Shown in pieces: positions 39,536 to 48,933 of a stretch of DNA of 64,000 bases. The notes beneath the pieces are model-generated. The model was not told where the DNA came from. It made no database searches and saw only the letters and a list, made by a program, of their open reading frames with translations. The stretch lies in contig NZ_BAMV01000006.1 in NCBI RefSeq assembly GCF_000963925.1, positions 23,932-87,931 on the forward strand, given 5' to 3'. The DNA comes from Acetobacter cibinongensis. GTDB taxonomy: Bacteria; Pseudomonadota; Alphaproteobacteria; Acetobacterales; Acetobacteraceae. The translations under genes were made by a program, and so were the position numbers. Numbering within the stretch: position 1 is the stretch's first letter; each line of letters starts with the position of its first letter.

Positions 39536-40450
39536 ATGACTTTGTATCTTGACCACCGGCGCAGGTTGCTTCCTATGAAAGACATGACACACCCTGTTGT
39601 ATCCCTTGTGCGTGGTTCGGCACTGTGTGTGCCGTTGTGCTTCGGCCTTTCAACGGTTGCGCCGGCGGTCTATGCACAGCCACAAGGCGTCACGCGTGGG
39701 GGGGCACATGCAGCGTCAGTCGGAGCAACAACTCCCAAAACTGATGGTGTGCCCGAATGGTCAGACCAAAACTGTCTGGACATGGTAGGGGATGACCCCT
39801 TTGGTGCCCGAGACTACGCGCAGGACTGGATAAAACGCGATGGTGGCCGTTCGGCCCGGCATTGTCTTGCTCTTGCGTTGGTCGAACTGGGGGATGAGCA
39901 GGAAGCGGCACAGGAACTGGATGACCTTGCGCGCAAGGAACCATTTGTGGGGCAGGAAAGCGCACCCAGCCAGCGTGTGGTGATAGCCATAGAGGCCGCA
40001 CGGGCATGGCTTGCCGCCAATCAGCCGACAAATGCCATCAGCATTGCAGAATACGGCCTGACCCTTAAGCCGGGGAGCGAGGGGCTGACCTTGGTAAAAG
40101 CGCGTGCCCAGCTTGAGTTGAATGACCCGGACGGTGTGATCCGGGATGTAGGCGCTCTTGTGGCGCATTCCCCAGATGTGGGTACGGATGCGTATGTTCT
40201 GCTGGCTTCAGCCGAGAGGCGTCGGGGCAAATTGCAGCAGGCGGCTGTTCATATTGCAAAAGCGATAGACCGTGCGCCAGAAAGCCCCTCAGCGCTCTTG
40301 GAGCGCGGCATTATTCGTGGGCAGGCAGGGGATGCAGTCGGGGCACGGCAGGACTGGCAAAAAGTGCTGGACCTTGCGCCCGATACGCATGAGGCAGACA
40401 TGGCCCGGCAGGATCTGGCCGTACAGGCTGCCGACCCGGACGTACCGTGA
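39536..40450 (+). CDS. Secreted TPR-repeat protein
   Basis: A 304-residue protein with an N-terminal signal-like segment (LVRGSALCVPLCFGLSTVAPAVYAQ) and several TPR helices, for example RHCLALALVELGDEQEAAQELDDLA, NAISIAEYGLTLKPGSEGLTLVKARAQLEL, and ALLERGIIRGQAGDAVGARQDWQKVLDLAP in parts. ATG 39536 has GAGG 6 nt upstream; a later ATG at 39575 has none. TPR proteins of this kind act as scaffolds in the periplasm. The GTG of the next gene overlaps its stop, so it is coupled to a GT9 glycosyltransferase. It probably helps polysaccharide or LPS assembly; that role is inferred from its neighbour. Confidence 0.82.
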   Translation: MTLYLDHRRRLLPMKDMTHPVVSLVRGSALCVPLCFGLSTVAPAVYAQPQGVTRGGAHAASVGATTPKTDGVPEWSDQNCLDMVGDDPFGARDYAQDWIKRDGGRSARHCLALALVELGDEQEAAQELDDLARKEPFVGQESAPSQRVVIAIEAARAWLAANQPTNAISIAEYGLTLKPGSEGLTLVKARAQLELNDPDGVIRDVGALVAHSPDVGTDAYVLLASAERRRGKLQQAAVHIAKAIDRAPESPSALLERGIIRGQAGDAVGARQDWQKVLDLAPDTHEADMARQDLAVQAADPDVP

Positions 40451-41382
40451 GCGCGGCTCCGCAGCCTGTCTCACGCATACTGGTCATCAGGCTTGGGGCG
40501 TTGGGAGATTTTGTGCAGAGTTTCGGGCCGTTTCAGGCAATACGCGCAGCCCACCCACAGGCACATATTACCCTACTGACAACGCAACCATTCGTTGAGC
40601 TCGCACAGCTTTCCCCTTGGTTTGATCAGGTTTTGGTGGATGCGCGTTCCCCTTGGCGTGACCTGAAAGGCCTATTGGCCCTAAGGCAGCAGTTACGGGG
40701 GTATGACCGGGTGTATGACCTGCAAACCTCCAGCCGAACCGCCCGCTACTTTGTGCTTGCAGGCAGACCCAAGGGCTGGTGCGGGCATGTGGCGGCAACG
40801 CCGCTCAGCCACGCCAACCCTTGGCGGAACGACATGCACACACGTGCCAGGCAGCGGGACCAGTTGCGGATGGCAGGGCTTGCCGAAGTGCCTTTACCGG
40901 ATGTCTCATGGTTGGCAGGCAAGGGGCCTGATGTGGCTGGCCCTTACGCCGTACTGGTGCCGGGCGCTGCCCCCCACAGGCCAGCCAAGCGGTGGCCTGC
41001 CCGCCGCTACGGGCACCTTGCACGAAAACTGGTGGCGCAGGGAATAACCCCGCTTATTGCAGGCACAGGGGCCGACACGCCACTTGCGCAGCAAATCCGG
41101 CAGATTTGCCCGCAAGCGCAGGACTATACGGGGCGCACAAGTTTGCCTGAGCTTGCCGGTCTGCTGGCCCGCGCCACGGTTGCTATCGGGAATGATACGG
41201 GGCCGATGCATCTTGCGGCCTTAATGGGCTGCCGGTGTGTTGTTCTGTTCTCCGGGCAGAGCAATCCGGCGCTTACAAGCCCGCTTGGGCGTGTACCGGG
41301 GCAGGTTTGTGTATTTTCTGTACCAGATTTGGCCTTACTTGGGGTTGATAGGGTTGCAGCCGCGCTCTGCTGGCGTCATTAA
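40447..41382 (+). CDS. Glycosyltransferase family 9 (heptosyltransferase-like)
   Basis: A 311-residue GT9 protein, start GTG 40447 overlapping the TPR stop by 4 nt (GTGA). Motifs are ILVIRLGALGDFVQSFGPFQAIRAAHP at the N-terminus, a YDRVYDLQTSSRTARY block, VPGAAPHRPAKRWPARRYGHLA, and ATVAIGNDTGPMHLAALMGCRCVVLFSG at the C-terminus. GT9 enzymes such as WaaC and WaaF move heptose from ADP-heptose to the LPS inner core. The exact position served is not clear. It ends 36 nt before thrS. Confidence 0.9.
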   Translation: MSAAPQPVSRILVIRLGALGDFVQSFGPFQAIRAAHPQAHITLLTTQPFVELAQLSPWFDQVLVDARSPWRDLKGLLALRQQLRGYDRVYDLQTSSRTARYFVLAGRPKGWCGHVAATPLSHANPWRNDMHTRARQRDQLRMAGLAEVPLPDVSWLAGKGPDVAGPYAVLVPGAAPHRPAKRWPARRYGHLARKLVAQGITPLIAGTGADTPLAQQIRQICPQAQDYTGRTSLPELAGLLARATVAIGNDTGPMHLAALMGCRCVVLFSGQSNPALTSPLGRVPGQVCVFSVPDLALLGVDRVAAALCWRH

Positions 41383-41418
41383 ACACTCTCACTAATTTTT
41401 CTTTTCCGGAGTTCTTCC

Positions 41419-43350
41419 ATGCCCGCCATTACCTTGCCTGACGGATCCGTTCGTAGTTTTGACGGGCCGGTTACGGGCACGACCATCGCCCAGTCTATTG
41501 GGCCGGGGTTGGCCAAGGCGGCGCTTGCCATGGAAGTAGATGGCAAACAACGCGACATCAGCTACGCCATTGCGGACGATGCCTCTGTCCGGTTCATTAC
41601 CCGCAAAGACCCTGAAGCGCTGGAAATGATCCGTCATGACGCAGCGCATGTGCTGGCGGAAGCCGTGCAGTCCCTGTTCCCTGGCACACAGGTGACCATT
41701 GGGCCGTCCATTGAAAACGGCTTTTACTATGACTTCTACCGTAATCAGCCGTTCACCCCGGATGATTTTGAAGCCATTGAAAAACGAATGAAAGAAATTG
41801 TGGCCAACGCCGAGCCCTTCGTGCGGGAAGCGTGGCCACGCGACAAAGCCATCGCCTTTTTTGAAGAAAAGGGAGAGCGCTTCAAGGCAGAACTGATCCG
41901 TGACCTGCCGGACAGCGAAGAAATCTCCATTTATCGTCAGGGTGAGTGGCTGGATCTGTGTCGTGGCCCGCACTTGCGGAATACGAAGGATGTTGGGATC
42001 GCCTTTAAATTGATGAAGGTAGCCGGTGCTTACTGGCGTGGTGACCACCGCAACCCCATGCTCACACGTATTTACGGCACCGCATGGCGTGACCAGAAAG
42101 AGCTGGACGCCCACCTGCACCAGCTTGAGGAAGCAGAGCGCCGCGACCACCGCCGTATTGGCCGGGAAATGGACCTGTTCCATTTTCAGGAAGAAGCGGT
42201 TGGCCAGATTTTCTGGCACCATAAAGGCTGGCGTCTGTACACGGCGTTGCAGGACTACATGCGTCGTGCCCAGACCCGCCATGGGTATCAGGAAGTGCGT
42301 ACCCCACAACTGGTCGACCGTGGCCTGTGGGAAGCGTCCGGCCATTGGGATAAATACCGTCACCATATGTTTGTGGCGACGATTGAGGATGAGGATAAGA
42401 CCCTCGCTCTGAAACCCATGAACTGCCCCTGCCATGTGCAGATCTTTCGTCATGGCCTCCGTTCTTACCGTGAACTGCCGTTGCGTATGGCTGAATTTGG
42501 TGCGTGCCACCGGTACGAACCATCAGGTGCCTTGCATGGTCTGATGCGCGTGCGCGGCTTTACGCAGGACGATGCGCATATCTTCTGCACAGAAGACCAG
42601 ATTGCCGATGAAACCGTGCAGTTCGTCCGCATGTTGCACGAAGTGTATAAAGACCTTGGCTTTGAGCATGTGCGCGTCAAATTTGCTGACCGTCCGGAGC
42701 AGCGTGCCGGGAGCGATGCTGTCTGGGACAAGGCAGAAAGCGCTTTGAAGCAGGCGTGCGAAGTGGCTGGCGTAACGTATGAATATAACCCCGGTGAAGG
42801 TGCCTTTTATGGCCCCAAACTGGAATTTGTCCTGCGTGACGCTATTGGTCGTGACTGGCAGTGCGGTACTCTGCAGGTGGACCTTGTGCTGCCGGAACGA
42901 CTCGACGCCAGCTATATCGGTGAAGATTCAGCCCGCCATCGCCCGGTCATGCTGCATCGCGCCATTCTTGGCTCGTTCGAGCGTTTCCTTGGTATTTTGA
43001 TTGAACAGCATGCTGGCCGCTTCCCGCTTTGGCTGGCGCCTGTTCAGGTTGTGGTGGCATCTATCGTCAGTGATGCCGCACCTTATGCGGAAGAAGTAGC
43101 GGCCGCACTGAAGGCTGCTGGTCTTGCAGCAGAAGCTGATACCCGCAACGACAAGATCAATGCCAAGATTCGTGAGCACAGTGTGGCGCGCGTACCCGTG
43201 ATTCTGGTGGTTGGCCGCCGTGAAGCGGAGGAGCGGACTGTTGCCGCCCGCCGTTTGGGCAGTCAGGCACAGGAAATGTTGGGCTTTGATGAGGTTGTAG
43301 CGCAATTGACCGCAGAAGCGACTCCGCCAGATCTGCGTAAAAAAGCGTAA
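41419..43350 (+). CDS. thrS: Threonyl-tRNA synthetase
   Basis: A 643-residue ThrRS. The TGS domain covers about residues 1-60. The editing domain has the zinc/His pattern [17 protein letters not shown] and a later CRGPHLRNT. The class II catalytic core (about 235-530) includes [21 protein letters not shown], the zinc ligands Cys and His in [33 protein letters not shown], and motif 3 region [23 protein letters not shown]. The anticodon-binding domain closes the protein. It charges tRNA-Thr and edits mis-charged Ser. The ATG has GGAG 8 nt upstream. infC follows after a 156-nt leader with a hairpin. Confidence 0.98.
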   Translation: MPAITLPDGSVRSFDGPVTGTTIAQSIGPGLAKAALAMEVDGKQRDISYAIADDASVRFITRKDPEALEMIRHDAAHVLAEAVQSLFPGTQVTIGPSIENGFYYDFYRNQPFTPDDFEAIEKRMKEIVANAEPFVREAWPRDKAIAFFEEKGERFKAELIRDLPDSEEISIYRQGEWLDLCRGPHLRNTKDVGIAFKLMKVAGAYWRGDHRNPMLTRIYGTAWRDQKELDAHLHQLEEAERRDHRRIGREMDLFHFQEEAVGQIFWHHKGWRLYTALQDYMRRAQTRHGYQEVRTPQLVDRGLWEASGHWDKYRHHMFVATIEDEDKTLALKPMNCPCHVQIFRHGLRSYRELPLRMAEFGACHRYEPSGALHGLMRVRGFTQDDAHIFCTEDQIADETVQFVRMLHEVYKDLGFEHVRVKFADRPEQRAGSDAVWDKAESALKQACEVAGVTYEYNPGEGAFYGPKLEFVLRDAIGRDWQCGTLQVDLVLPERLDASYIGEDSARHRPVMLHRAILGSFERFLGILIEQHAGRFPLWLAPVQVVVASIVSDAAPYAEEVAAALKAAGLAAEADTRNDKINAKIREHSVARVPVILVVGRREAEERTVAARRLGSQAQEMLGFDEVVAQLTAEATPPDLRKKA

Positions 43351-43447
43351 ATTATGTGTGCAGCATTCTAAACAGGGCTGCGTTACGGTGTTTTATACCT
43401 AACGCCGCTTGATAAACGACCAGGAATTGCGCACATAATAAGGTATG

Positions 43448-43478
43448 AGGTAGGGCCCTTTCATGAGGTGCCCTACCT
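43448..43478 (+). promoter_or_regulatory. Hairpin in the infC leader
   Basis: AGGTAGGGC pairs perfectly with GCCCTACCT around a 13-nt loop, followed by ATTTTG, 28 nt before the infC start. It could work as a thrS terminator or an attenuator ahead of infC. Confidence 0.55.
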
Positions 43479-43506
43479 ATTTTGAAATGTACGACAGGAG
43501 CTGACC

Positions 43507-44043
43507 ATAGCCAGACCCCCTATTCCCGCGCCGCCCACCCGCGAGGGACCACGTGTTAATGAAGAAATCCGTGTACCGCAGGTTCGTCTGATTGACGAAA
43601 ACGGCGAGATGGCCGGTGTATTGACCACCCGCGATGCGCTGGCGCGCGCTTACGGTGTTGGGCTTGACCTTCTTGAAATCAGCCCGAACGCTGAACCCCC
43701 CGTTGCCAAAATTCTGGACTACGGGAAGTTCAAGTACGAGCAGCAGAAGAAGCGGAACGAAGCTCGTAAAAAGCAGAAAGTTATTGAAATCAAGGAAGTT
43801 AAAGTTCGTCCGAATATCGACGAAAATGACTACCAGGTTAAAATGCGCTCTGTAAAAAGCTTCATCAATGATGGCGACAAAGTGAAGGTCACGCTGCGTT
43901 TTCGTGGTCGTGAAATGGCGCATCAGGAACTGGGTATCAAGGTTCTTGAACGCGTCCGCACCGAGATGGAAGAGCTTGCCAAAGTTGAGCAGATGCCCCG
44001 CCTTGAAAACCGTCAGATGATCATGGTGCTCGCGCCACGGTAA
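43507..44043 (+). CDS. infC: Translation initiation factor IF-3 with an AUA start codon
   Basis: The reading frame encodes a 178-residue IF-3, a usual length. The N-domain has [21 protein letters not shown] and the [34 protein letters not shown] block; the C-domain has [19 protein letters not shown] and [13 protein letters not shown]. No ATG, GTG or TTG stands at the expected place. The codon there is ATA (43507), with AGGAG 6 nt upstream and an in-frame stop 24 nt before. The first ATG is internal (residue 35) and would remove conserved sequence. infC of other bacteria also uses AUU or AUA, by which IF-3 represses its own start. rpmI and rplT do not follow here; a strong terminator does. Confidence 0.95.
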   Translation: MARPPIPAPPTREGPRVNEEIRVPQVRLIDENGEMAGVLTTRDALARAYGVGLDLLEISPNAEPPVAKILDYGKFKYEQQKKRNEARKKQKVIEIKEVKVRPNIDENDYQVKMRSVKSFINDGDKVKVTLRFRGREMAHQELGIKVLERVRTEMEELAKVEQMPRLENRQMIMVLAPR

Positions 44044-44090
44044 TGTGACGAGGCCATACTGCTTTTATAGAAAGCGGTGTGTCATGTTTC

Positions 44091-44127
44091 AAAAAACCCC
44101 TGTGCAGAGAGTGCACAGGGGTTTTTT
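44091..44127 (+). terminator. Strong terminator after infC
   Basis: Six A then CCCCTGTGCA pairs perfectly with TGCACAGGGG followed by six T, around a 5-nt loop. The A-run and T-run make it work on both strands, so it can also end the convergent SIMPL operon (stop at 44151). Confidence 0.95.
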
Positions 44128-44150
44128 GTTGTGGAAGGTTTGCGTAGCCC

Positions 44151-44885
44151 TTACGGAGCAAGCAGTGCTGTGCCAGAGACGGAAGCGGACACAGTCTGGG
44201 TTTCTGCCGTGCTGGATGGGGCTGGCCCACTATCCATGCTTCGTGCAGCCATGGCGGCCATAAACATAGGGCGCGGGAAGGGCTGGCCCGAAATGCTGAC
44301 ATGTGTGAACCGCACAACATGAAGGCCAAGGGATGCAGCCAAGGTCTCCGCCTGTTTCTTCAGATCTGCCACGGCGGCCTTTTCTGCTTCGAGCTGCAGC
44401 GCCTTTTCCTTATCTGCGGATAAAGACCAGTCGAGCCCTTGCAACAGGAGGCCGCTGGCCTGCAACTGCCCGGTGAGCGGGAGCAGGCTTTGCCCATCCG
44501 GGGCCGTGAAGGTCAAATTCTGGCTGGCAGACCACGCGCTATGTTTGGCTTTATCGTCATTAAGCTCCGAGACTGAGTAATGCAGCACGGCGTACTTCAC
44601 GCCTTCGGCCTGCTTTGCCTGCTCTGTGGCCTTGTGTACCAGTGTATTAACGGCCTGCTGGGCGGCTGCCGCACTATTGCTGCGGCTCTCAGCCCTGAAA
44701 CTGGCCGTCAACTGGTCTGGGGCGGCCTGCACGCTGCCTTTGCCGGTCAGGTCCAGCTTGGTGTAGTTCCCCTCAGTTTCAGCGGCTTCAGCGCGTGCTG
44801 TGGGGTTAAAAGGCAGGGCGACGGCCAGCAGGCCTAGTGCACAGGCAACAGAGGCAGCCAGTTTGGCGCGGAGGGAAGGAGTCAT
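44151..44885 (-). CDS. SIMPL (DUF541) domain protein, periplasmic
   Basis: A 244-residue protein from ATG 44885, with a signal peptide (hydrophobic LAASVACALGLLAVALPF, cleavage near ARAEA). The SIMPL/DUF541 domain follows: LDLTGKGSVQAAPDQLTASFRAESRSNSAAAAQQAVNTLV in parts, then a middle section LHYSVSELNDDK and a late ADLKKQAETLAASLGL-VVRFTHVSISGQP. SIMPL proteins are poorly understood, with ties to oxidative stress and signalling. Its ATG overlaps the stop of the 118-residue gene by 4 nt. A longer frame start at 45053 is rejected because it lies within that gene. Confidence 0.88.
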   Translation of the reverse strand: MTPSLRAKLAASVACALGLLAVALPFNPTARAEAAETEGNYTKLDLTGKGSVQAAPDQLTASFRAESRSNSAAAAQQAVNTLVHKATEQAKQAEGVKYAVLHYSVSELNDDKAKHSAWSASQNLTFTAPDGQSLLPLTGQLQASGLLLQGLDWSLSADKEKALQLEAEKAAVADLKKQAETLAASLGLHVVRFTHVSISGQPFPRPMFMAAMAARSMDSGPAPSSTAETQTVSASVSGTALLAP

Positions 44886-45238
44886 GGAGTTTCGGTCCTT
44901 TTCAAAGCAACCAATGCGCGGCGCAACCGTACAATACCGGCCCGCATCATGCCTTTCCGGCACAAAGCAGTGCCTTCGTTGCGCATTTGCACAATAAGGG
45001 GAGACAGGTTCTCGGTCTGATAACTGTCTATTGTCTGAATAAGGGTACCACAAAACACGCGGCTCTCAGAAGTAATGACAGCCGGTTTTGCATGGAGTCT
45101 GGGCGGGCAGAGGACACGCCTGCCGTCTGTATGTGGCGGGGGAGGGGGCGCTGTCGTATAGGAGGTACGTTCCATGAAAGCCGATAAGGCAATGTTCCCG
45201 GCAATCAAAGCAATAGCGACAGGGATGGAGTGTCTCAT
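44882..45238 (-). CDS. Putative secreted protein, coupled to SIMPL
   Basis: A 118-residue protein starting at ATG 45238, with a signal-like segment (MRHSIPVAIALIAGNIALSAFM), a Pro-rich patch (TTAPPPPPHTD) and a basic, helical C-terminus (RAGIVRLRRALVALKRTETP). It has four Cys residues. The ATGA overlap with the SIMPL gene supports it as a real, co-translated gene. I recognise no family. An AT-rich region of about 120 nt lies upstream, probably holding the promoter of the pair. Confidence 0.65.
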   Translation of the reverse strand: MRHSIPVAIALIAGNIALSAFMERTSYTTAPPPPPHTDGRRVLCPPRLHAKPAVITSESRVFCGTLIQTIDSYQTENLSPLIVQMRNEGTALCRKGMMRAGIVRLRRALVALKRTETP

Positions 45239-45356
45239 GTCGGTATCTTAACGAGTGTGAAATGGCTTTTTGAAGGCCGACACAGCTCACAATTACGACG
45301 CAATTATTTAAATATGGTAAATATTCAGAGAGGATATTCTGAAAACCTCTTATATT

Positions 45357-46784
45357 TCAGTGTTTTCCAGTAGAAATGGGTGTGTCTATAGTCACAATAA
45401 GGCCGGGGTTTCCTGCTGACAATTTAAGGCTCCCTCCATGTAATTGCACAATGGCCTGAACGAGCGGTAGCCCCAGGCCTGCGCCGGGCGTATGGCGCGC
45501 CTGTTCTGCCCGGAAAAAGCGTTCTGTTGCCCGTGCCATATCGTCTGGTGTCATGCCGGGGCCTTGGTCTTGAATAGTCAGAATCATATGGTCCGGCCCT
45601 GTTTTTGGGCCGGTAGGCGGCGGGACTACCTTTACCGTAATCGTGATTTGCGCATTGGGCGGGGAGAATTTGATGGCGTTGTCAAAAAGATTAGCCAAAG
45701 CCTGCTGATACATCGCCCGGTCCCCAACGCAGGGGAGTGTTTCAGGCATGGTGTGCACCAAGGTCAGGCCCTGATCTTCTATCACGGCATCATAGAGTTC
45801 TATGACATCCCGCAGGGCCATAATAAAATCAAAGGGTGCAAATGCTGAGCGGCGGGCACCGGCTTCAATCTGGGCAATACGCAGCAGGGCTGCACATATG
45901 TCCGTCAGGTGGTCCAGATTACGGATTGTCTGGTCTATGGCCTCGTGGAGTTCTTCCGGGCTTTTTGCTTGATTCGCGGCTTCTTCCAACTGGTTGCGGG
46001 CGCGGGTGATGGGGGTGCGCAGGTCATGGGCAATACTGTTTGAGACCTGTTTAACCCCGTCCATCAGGCGGGTAATACGGTCCAGCATTTCGTTAATGGT
46101 GTGGGCTACCTCGTCCATTTCTTTATCCAACCCCAGAACGGGCAGGCGGCGGGTCATGTCACCCTGCGTAATGGCCTGTGTTGTTTTGCTGATGGACGCA
46201 ATGATAAGGCGTAGTAATCTGCGTGTGACCCAACCGCCCCCTGCTGCCAGAACGGAGACCATGACGCAGGTCCAGAGCAGCCCCTCGGTCAGCATACGGG
46301 AGAGCTGGCTCCGCCCGCTCATGTCCCGCCCTATCAGCAGCCGGTCGCCATCGGGCATGTTAAAGGCTTTCACCCTTGCCATGTTTTCCGTGTCTATGCG
46401 TTTGACGTTCAGGGTGTACCAGCGCCCGGCGCGCTGCACGATTGCTGGCCACTCTTCCAGGTTGCCAGCAATCCATTCATTTTGTGACGAGACAAGCAGA
46501 TAGACGGCATTGTCGTCCACATCCTGCTCAAGCCGCTCATTAATCAGTCCGACAACACCCGAATGGCCTTTAACGGCCAGGGTGCTGAAAATGCTATGGG
46601 CATCTGCGGTAATCGAGCGTTCAGTCTGACGTTCCAGCAGCCCGACTGTGCCCCACCACACAAAGGAGAGGAACACGACAGCCGAGACAACAAACAAAAC
46701 GCCATAAGCCAAGGCAAATTGCAGAGTAATGGACTGCAATCTACCCTTTGCTTTTGTAAGAAATGCGGGAAGGCCCGTGATCAT
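45357..46784 (-). CDS. Sensor histidine kinase
   Basis: A 475-residue membrane kinase. Two membrane spans lie near residues 20-45 and 170-190, with a periplasmic sensor region of about 120 residues between. A HAMP linker follows (RRLLRLIIASISKTTQAITQGDMTRRLP), then the phosphorylated His in SIAHDLRTPITRARNQLEE. The ATP domain shows N-box LFDNAIKFSPP, G1 TIQDQGPGMT, F-box ERFFRAEQAR and G2 GAGLGLPLVQAIVQLHGG. It overlaps the response-regulator stop by 4 nt, so the two make a two-component system. The signal is unknown; the periplasmic domain suggests an envelope or metal cue. Confidence 0.95.
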   Translation of the reverse strand: MITGLPAFLTKAKGRLQSITLQFALAYGVLFVVSAVVFLSFVWWGTVGLLERQTERSITADAHSIFSTLAVKGHSGVVGLINERLEQDVDDNAVYLLVSSQNEWIAGNLEEWPAIVQRAGRWYTLNVKRIDTENMARVKAFNMPDGDRLLIGRDMSGRSQLSRMLTEGLLWTCVMVSVLAAGGGWVTRRLLRLIIASISKTTQAITQGDMTRRLPVLGLDKEMDEVAHTINEMLDRITRLMDGVKQVSNSIAHDLRTPITRARNQLEEAANQAKSPEELHEAIDQTIRNLDHLTDICAALLRIAQIEAGARRSAFAPFDFIMALRDVIELYDAVIEDQGLTLVHTMPETLPCVGDRAMYQQALANLFDNAIKFSPPNAQITITVKVVPPPTGPKTGPDHMILTIQDQGPGMTPDDMARATERFFRAEQARHTPGAGLGLPLVQAIVQLHGGSLKLSAGNPGLIVTIDTPISTGKH

Positions 46785-47458
46785 TCCTGAAGCATATACC
46801 CTGCATTGCGGATAGTATGCACCAAAGGACGACCAAACGGCTTGTCTATTTTCTGACGCAGGCGGGAGACGTGTACGTCAATCACGTTGGTCTGTGGGTC
46901 AAAATGATAGTCCCACACGCCTTCCAGCAACATGGTGCGTGTTACTACCTGACCCGCGTGGCGCATGAGAAATTCCAACAGGCGAAACTCACGCGGTTGC
47001 AGGTCTATACGCTGCCCCGCGCGCTTAACCCCGCGGGAAAGCAGATCAATTTCCAAGTCCCCAACCGTCAGGCGGGTTTGGGGTTGGATCTCATTGCGGT
47101 TGCGCCGTACCAGCGCATCAATACGGGCTTGTAACTCGCTGAAAGAAAATGGCTTGGCAACATAGTCATCCGCGCCAGCCTTAAGACCCGCCACTTTTTC
47201 ATCCACGTCAGACAAGGCGGACAGAAGGAGCACGGGGGTCAGGTTGCCTTGCCGCCGCAGTGTTTCCAGAATGTGCAGGCCGTCAACGCCGCCGGGTAGC
47301 ATCCGGTCCAGAATAACAATTTCGAATTTTTCACTGATAGCAAGGGACAGGCCGTCCTTTCCGTTGTCGACCTGTTCTACCAGATGCCCGGCCTCAGAGA
47401 GGCCCTTGGCTACAAAATTTCTAACTGTCTGATCGTCTTCTACAAGCAGAATGCGCAT
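46781..47458 (-). CDS. OmpR-family response regulator
   Basis: A 225-residue regulator. The receiver domain has MRILLVEDDQTVRNFVAKGL with its acidic pair, phospho-Asp in IVILDRMLPGGVDGL, Thr/Ser near LLLSALSDV, and Lys in DYVAKPFSFSEL. The C-terminal winged-helix domain includes DLQPREFRLLEFLMRHAGQVVTRTMLLEGVWDYHFDPQTNVIDVHVSRLRQKID in parts, ending TIRNAGYML. It binds DNA as a dimer once phosphorylated by the kinase encoded downstream. The target is not evident; neither neighbour is a clear regulon member. Confidence 0.96.
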   Translation of the reverse strand: MRILLVEDDQTVRNFVAKGLSEAGHLVEQVDNGKDGLSLAISEKFEIVILDRMLPGGVDGLHILETLRRQGNLTPVLLLSALSDVDEKVAGLKAGADDYVAKPFSFSELQARIDALVRRNRNEIQPQTRLTVGDLEIDLLSRGVKRAGQRIDLQPREFRLLEFLMRHAGQVVTRTMLLEGVWDYHFDPQTNVIDVHVSRLRQKIDKPFGRPLVHTIRNAGYMLQE

Positions 47459-47528
47459 TCTATAAACTCGGCTACGGATGGATTACCAAAACATTACGGT
47501 GTTCCTACTGAGATGTCACGGCGAAGTT

Positions 47529-48638
47529 TTATACACGTTCGTCATCTTTTAGTTGGGGTGTTAGCCCATCAAAGATGGCAAGCAGGGCTGCTGTGATAGG
47601 GGAGGCAAATATAAGGCCCGGAAAACCAAGAATAGCCCCAAACAATGTTTGGGAAAGGATGGTAATGGCTGGGGGCATTTGTACGGCATGACGCTGAATG
47701 ATGGGCGCCATGACATTGCCCTCGAAAAACTGGATTACACTATAGAGTGCCGCCACCATGATCGTCTCCCGCGTGCCGAGGGACAGTGCGAGCAACAGGG
47801 CAGGGACAGCCCCCATAATGGCCCCAATATAAGGGATAAAATTACAAAGCCCGGCCAGCACGCCCAGCGCAAGTGCCAGCGGAACCCCAATAAACCACAG
47901 CCCTACGCCCGACAGCACCCCGACCACCAGCATGTCCAGTGCCTGCCCTGCAACCCATGCCCAGAGTGTGTGCCCGGCACTGAGCATAAGAGCCCGTGCG
48001 CGTTTGCGCTGCGTGACCGGAATCAGCCGGAGCGCACCGTTCGCGTACAGGGAGGGGGACATGGCGAAGTAAAGACCGGCTATCAGGATAACAACAATGG
48101 TTCCCACAATGCCGAAGGCAGAACCGACAATACCCGTCATGGACCCCGCAATGCGTGACCCCAGAGAAGCCAGGCTATTGCTTCCCCCCTGATGGCCCCC
48201 GAGCGAGGCGGGAAGATAGTTGAGGATCATCTGGCCTGTTGGGCTGCCTTCCAGCGTAGCACGAAGCTGTTTTTCCTGCTGGCCTAAGGCGTCCTGCAGG
48301 CGGGAGGCTTCGTTAACAATGGCCGGGCCGCTGCCCCAGACCAATAGTACCACGGCCAAGATCAGCCCCAGTGTTACGGCGGACAACGCCCAGCCGTACC
48401 GGAGGTGCAGGTGCTTTACGAGTATGCGGGAGAGCCCGTGCAGCACCACAGCAAAAAGGGCTGCGGCAAACACAACTGTCAGCACATCCCCCAGCAGCCA
48501 GACAACCAGCGCTATAACAGCCAGTGTAACGGTAAGGCGCAGAATATGGGTTATGCTGCCCAGCCATTCTGCTGGGGAGGCATCAGACGTTTGAATAGCA
48601 AGAGAATCCTCGGAAGAGGGAGATGGCTCAGGCGTCAT
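47529..48638 (-). CDS. AI-2E family (PerM-like) membrane transporter
   Basis: A 369-residue protein with about seven or eight membrane spans. It has the family features: N-terminal spans in LTVTLAVIALVVWLLGDVLTVVFAAALFAVVLHG, a soluble loop of about 60 residues with the EASRLQDALGQQEKQL helix, then GLYFAMSPSLYANGALRLIP. The conserved C-terminal part is LALGVLAGLCNFIPYIGAIMGAVPALLLALS followed by QFFEGNVMAPIIQRHAVQMPPA. The AI-2E label comes from E. coli TqsA; other members are sodium/proton antiporters, so the substrate is open. It is not closely linked to the two-component pair (70 nt gap, same strand). Confidence 0.9.
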   Translation of the reverse strand: MTPEPSPSSEDSLAIQTSDASPAEWLGSITHILRLTVTLAVIALVVWLLGDVLTVVFAAALFAVVLHGLSRILVKHLHLRYGWALSAVTLGLILAVVLLVWGSGPAIVNEASRLQDALGQQEKQLRATLEGSPTGQMILNYLPASLGGHQGGSNSLASLGSRIAGSMTGIVGSAFGIVGTIVVILIAGLYFAMSPSLYANGALRLIPVTQRKRARALMLSAGHTLWAWVAGQALDMLVVGVLSGVGLWFIGVPLALALGVLAGLCNFIPYIGAIMGAVPALLLALSLGTRETIMVAALYSVIQFFEGNVMAPIIQRHAVQMPPAITILSQTLFGAILGFPGLIFASPITAALLAIFDGLTPQLKDDERV

Positions 48639-48857
48639 GTATAGAACACTCGTTGGTCAGGATTTGTGCGGTAAGGAGGCGCAGAATGCACGCAAAGATG
48701 CACAACGTCTGCATAAATTTTCCCGCGTTTGTAACGGATGAAAGTTACGGAAGTTTTGAGGAAAATCTGAAATATTACAAATAAAACAGCAAAGTGGCGT
48801 GGTGTCTGGCGTAAATTCATGGTCACAGCATATATGAGCACTTTTGTTAGTAAAAAT

Positions 48858-48900
48858 AAACGCCGCATCTGGCGGAAAAGTTACCAGAAATACGGCGTTT
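48858..48900 (-). terminator. Terminator after the ABC-F gene
   Basis: On the minus strand AAACGCCG...TCTGG pairs with CCAGA...CGGCGTTT over most of 15 bp, followed by ATTTTTACT. It starts 34 nt past the ABC-F stop. Confidence 0.75.
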
Positions 48901-48933
48901 GCTAGGGGGCTTATAGCCGGTTACAGCGCAAAA

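Noticed and set aside
41392..42510. 372-codon open frame on the minus strand opposite thrS
   Set aside because: Antisense of a clear ThrRS; codon bias of GC-rich genes leaves such frames open.
48635..48868. 77-codon minus frame before the AI-2E-type permease, with ATGA overlap
   Set aside because: The overlap is tempting, but composition is unlike its neighbours, there is no ribosome binding site, and it fills what should be the promoter region.
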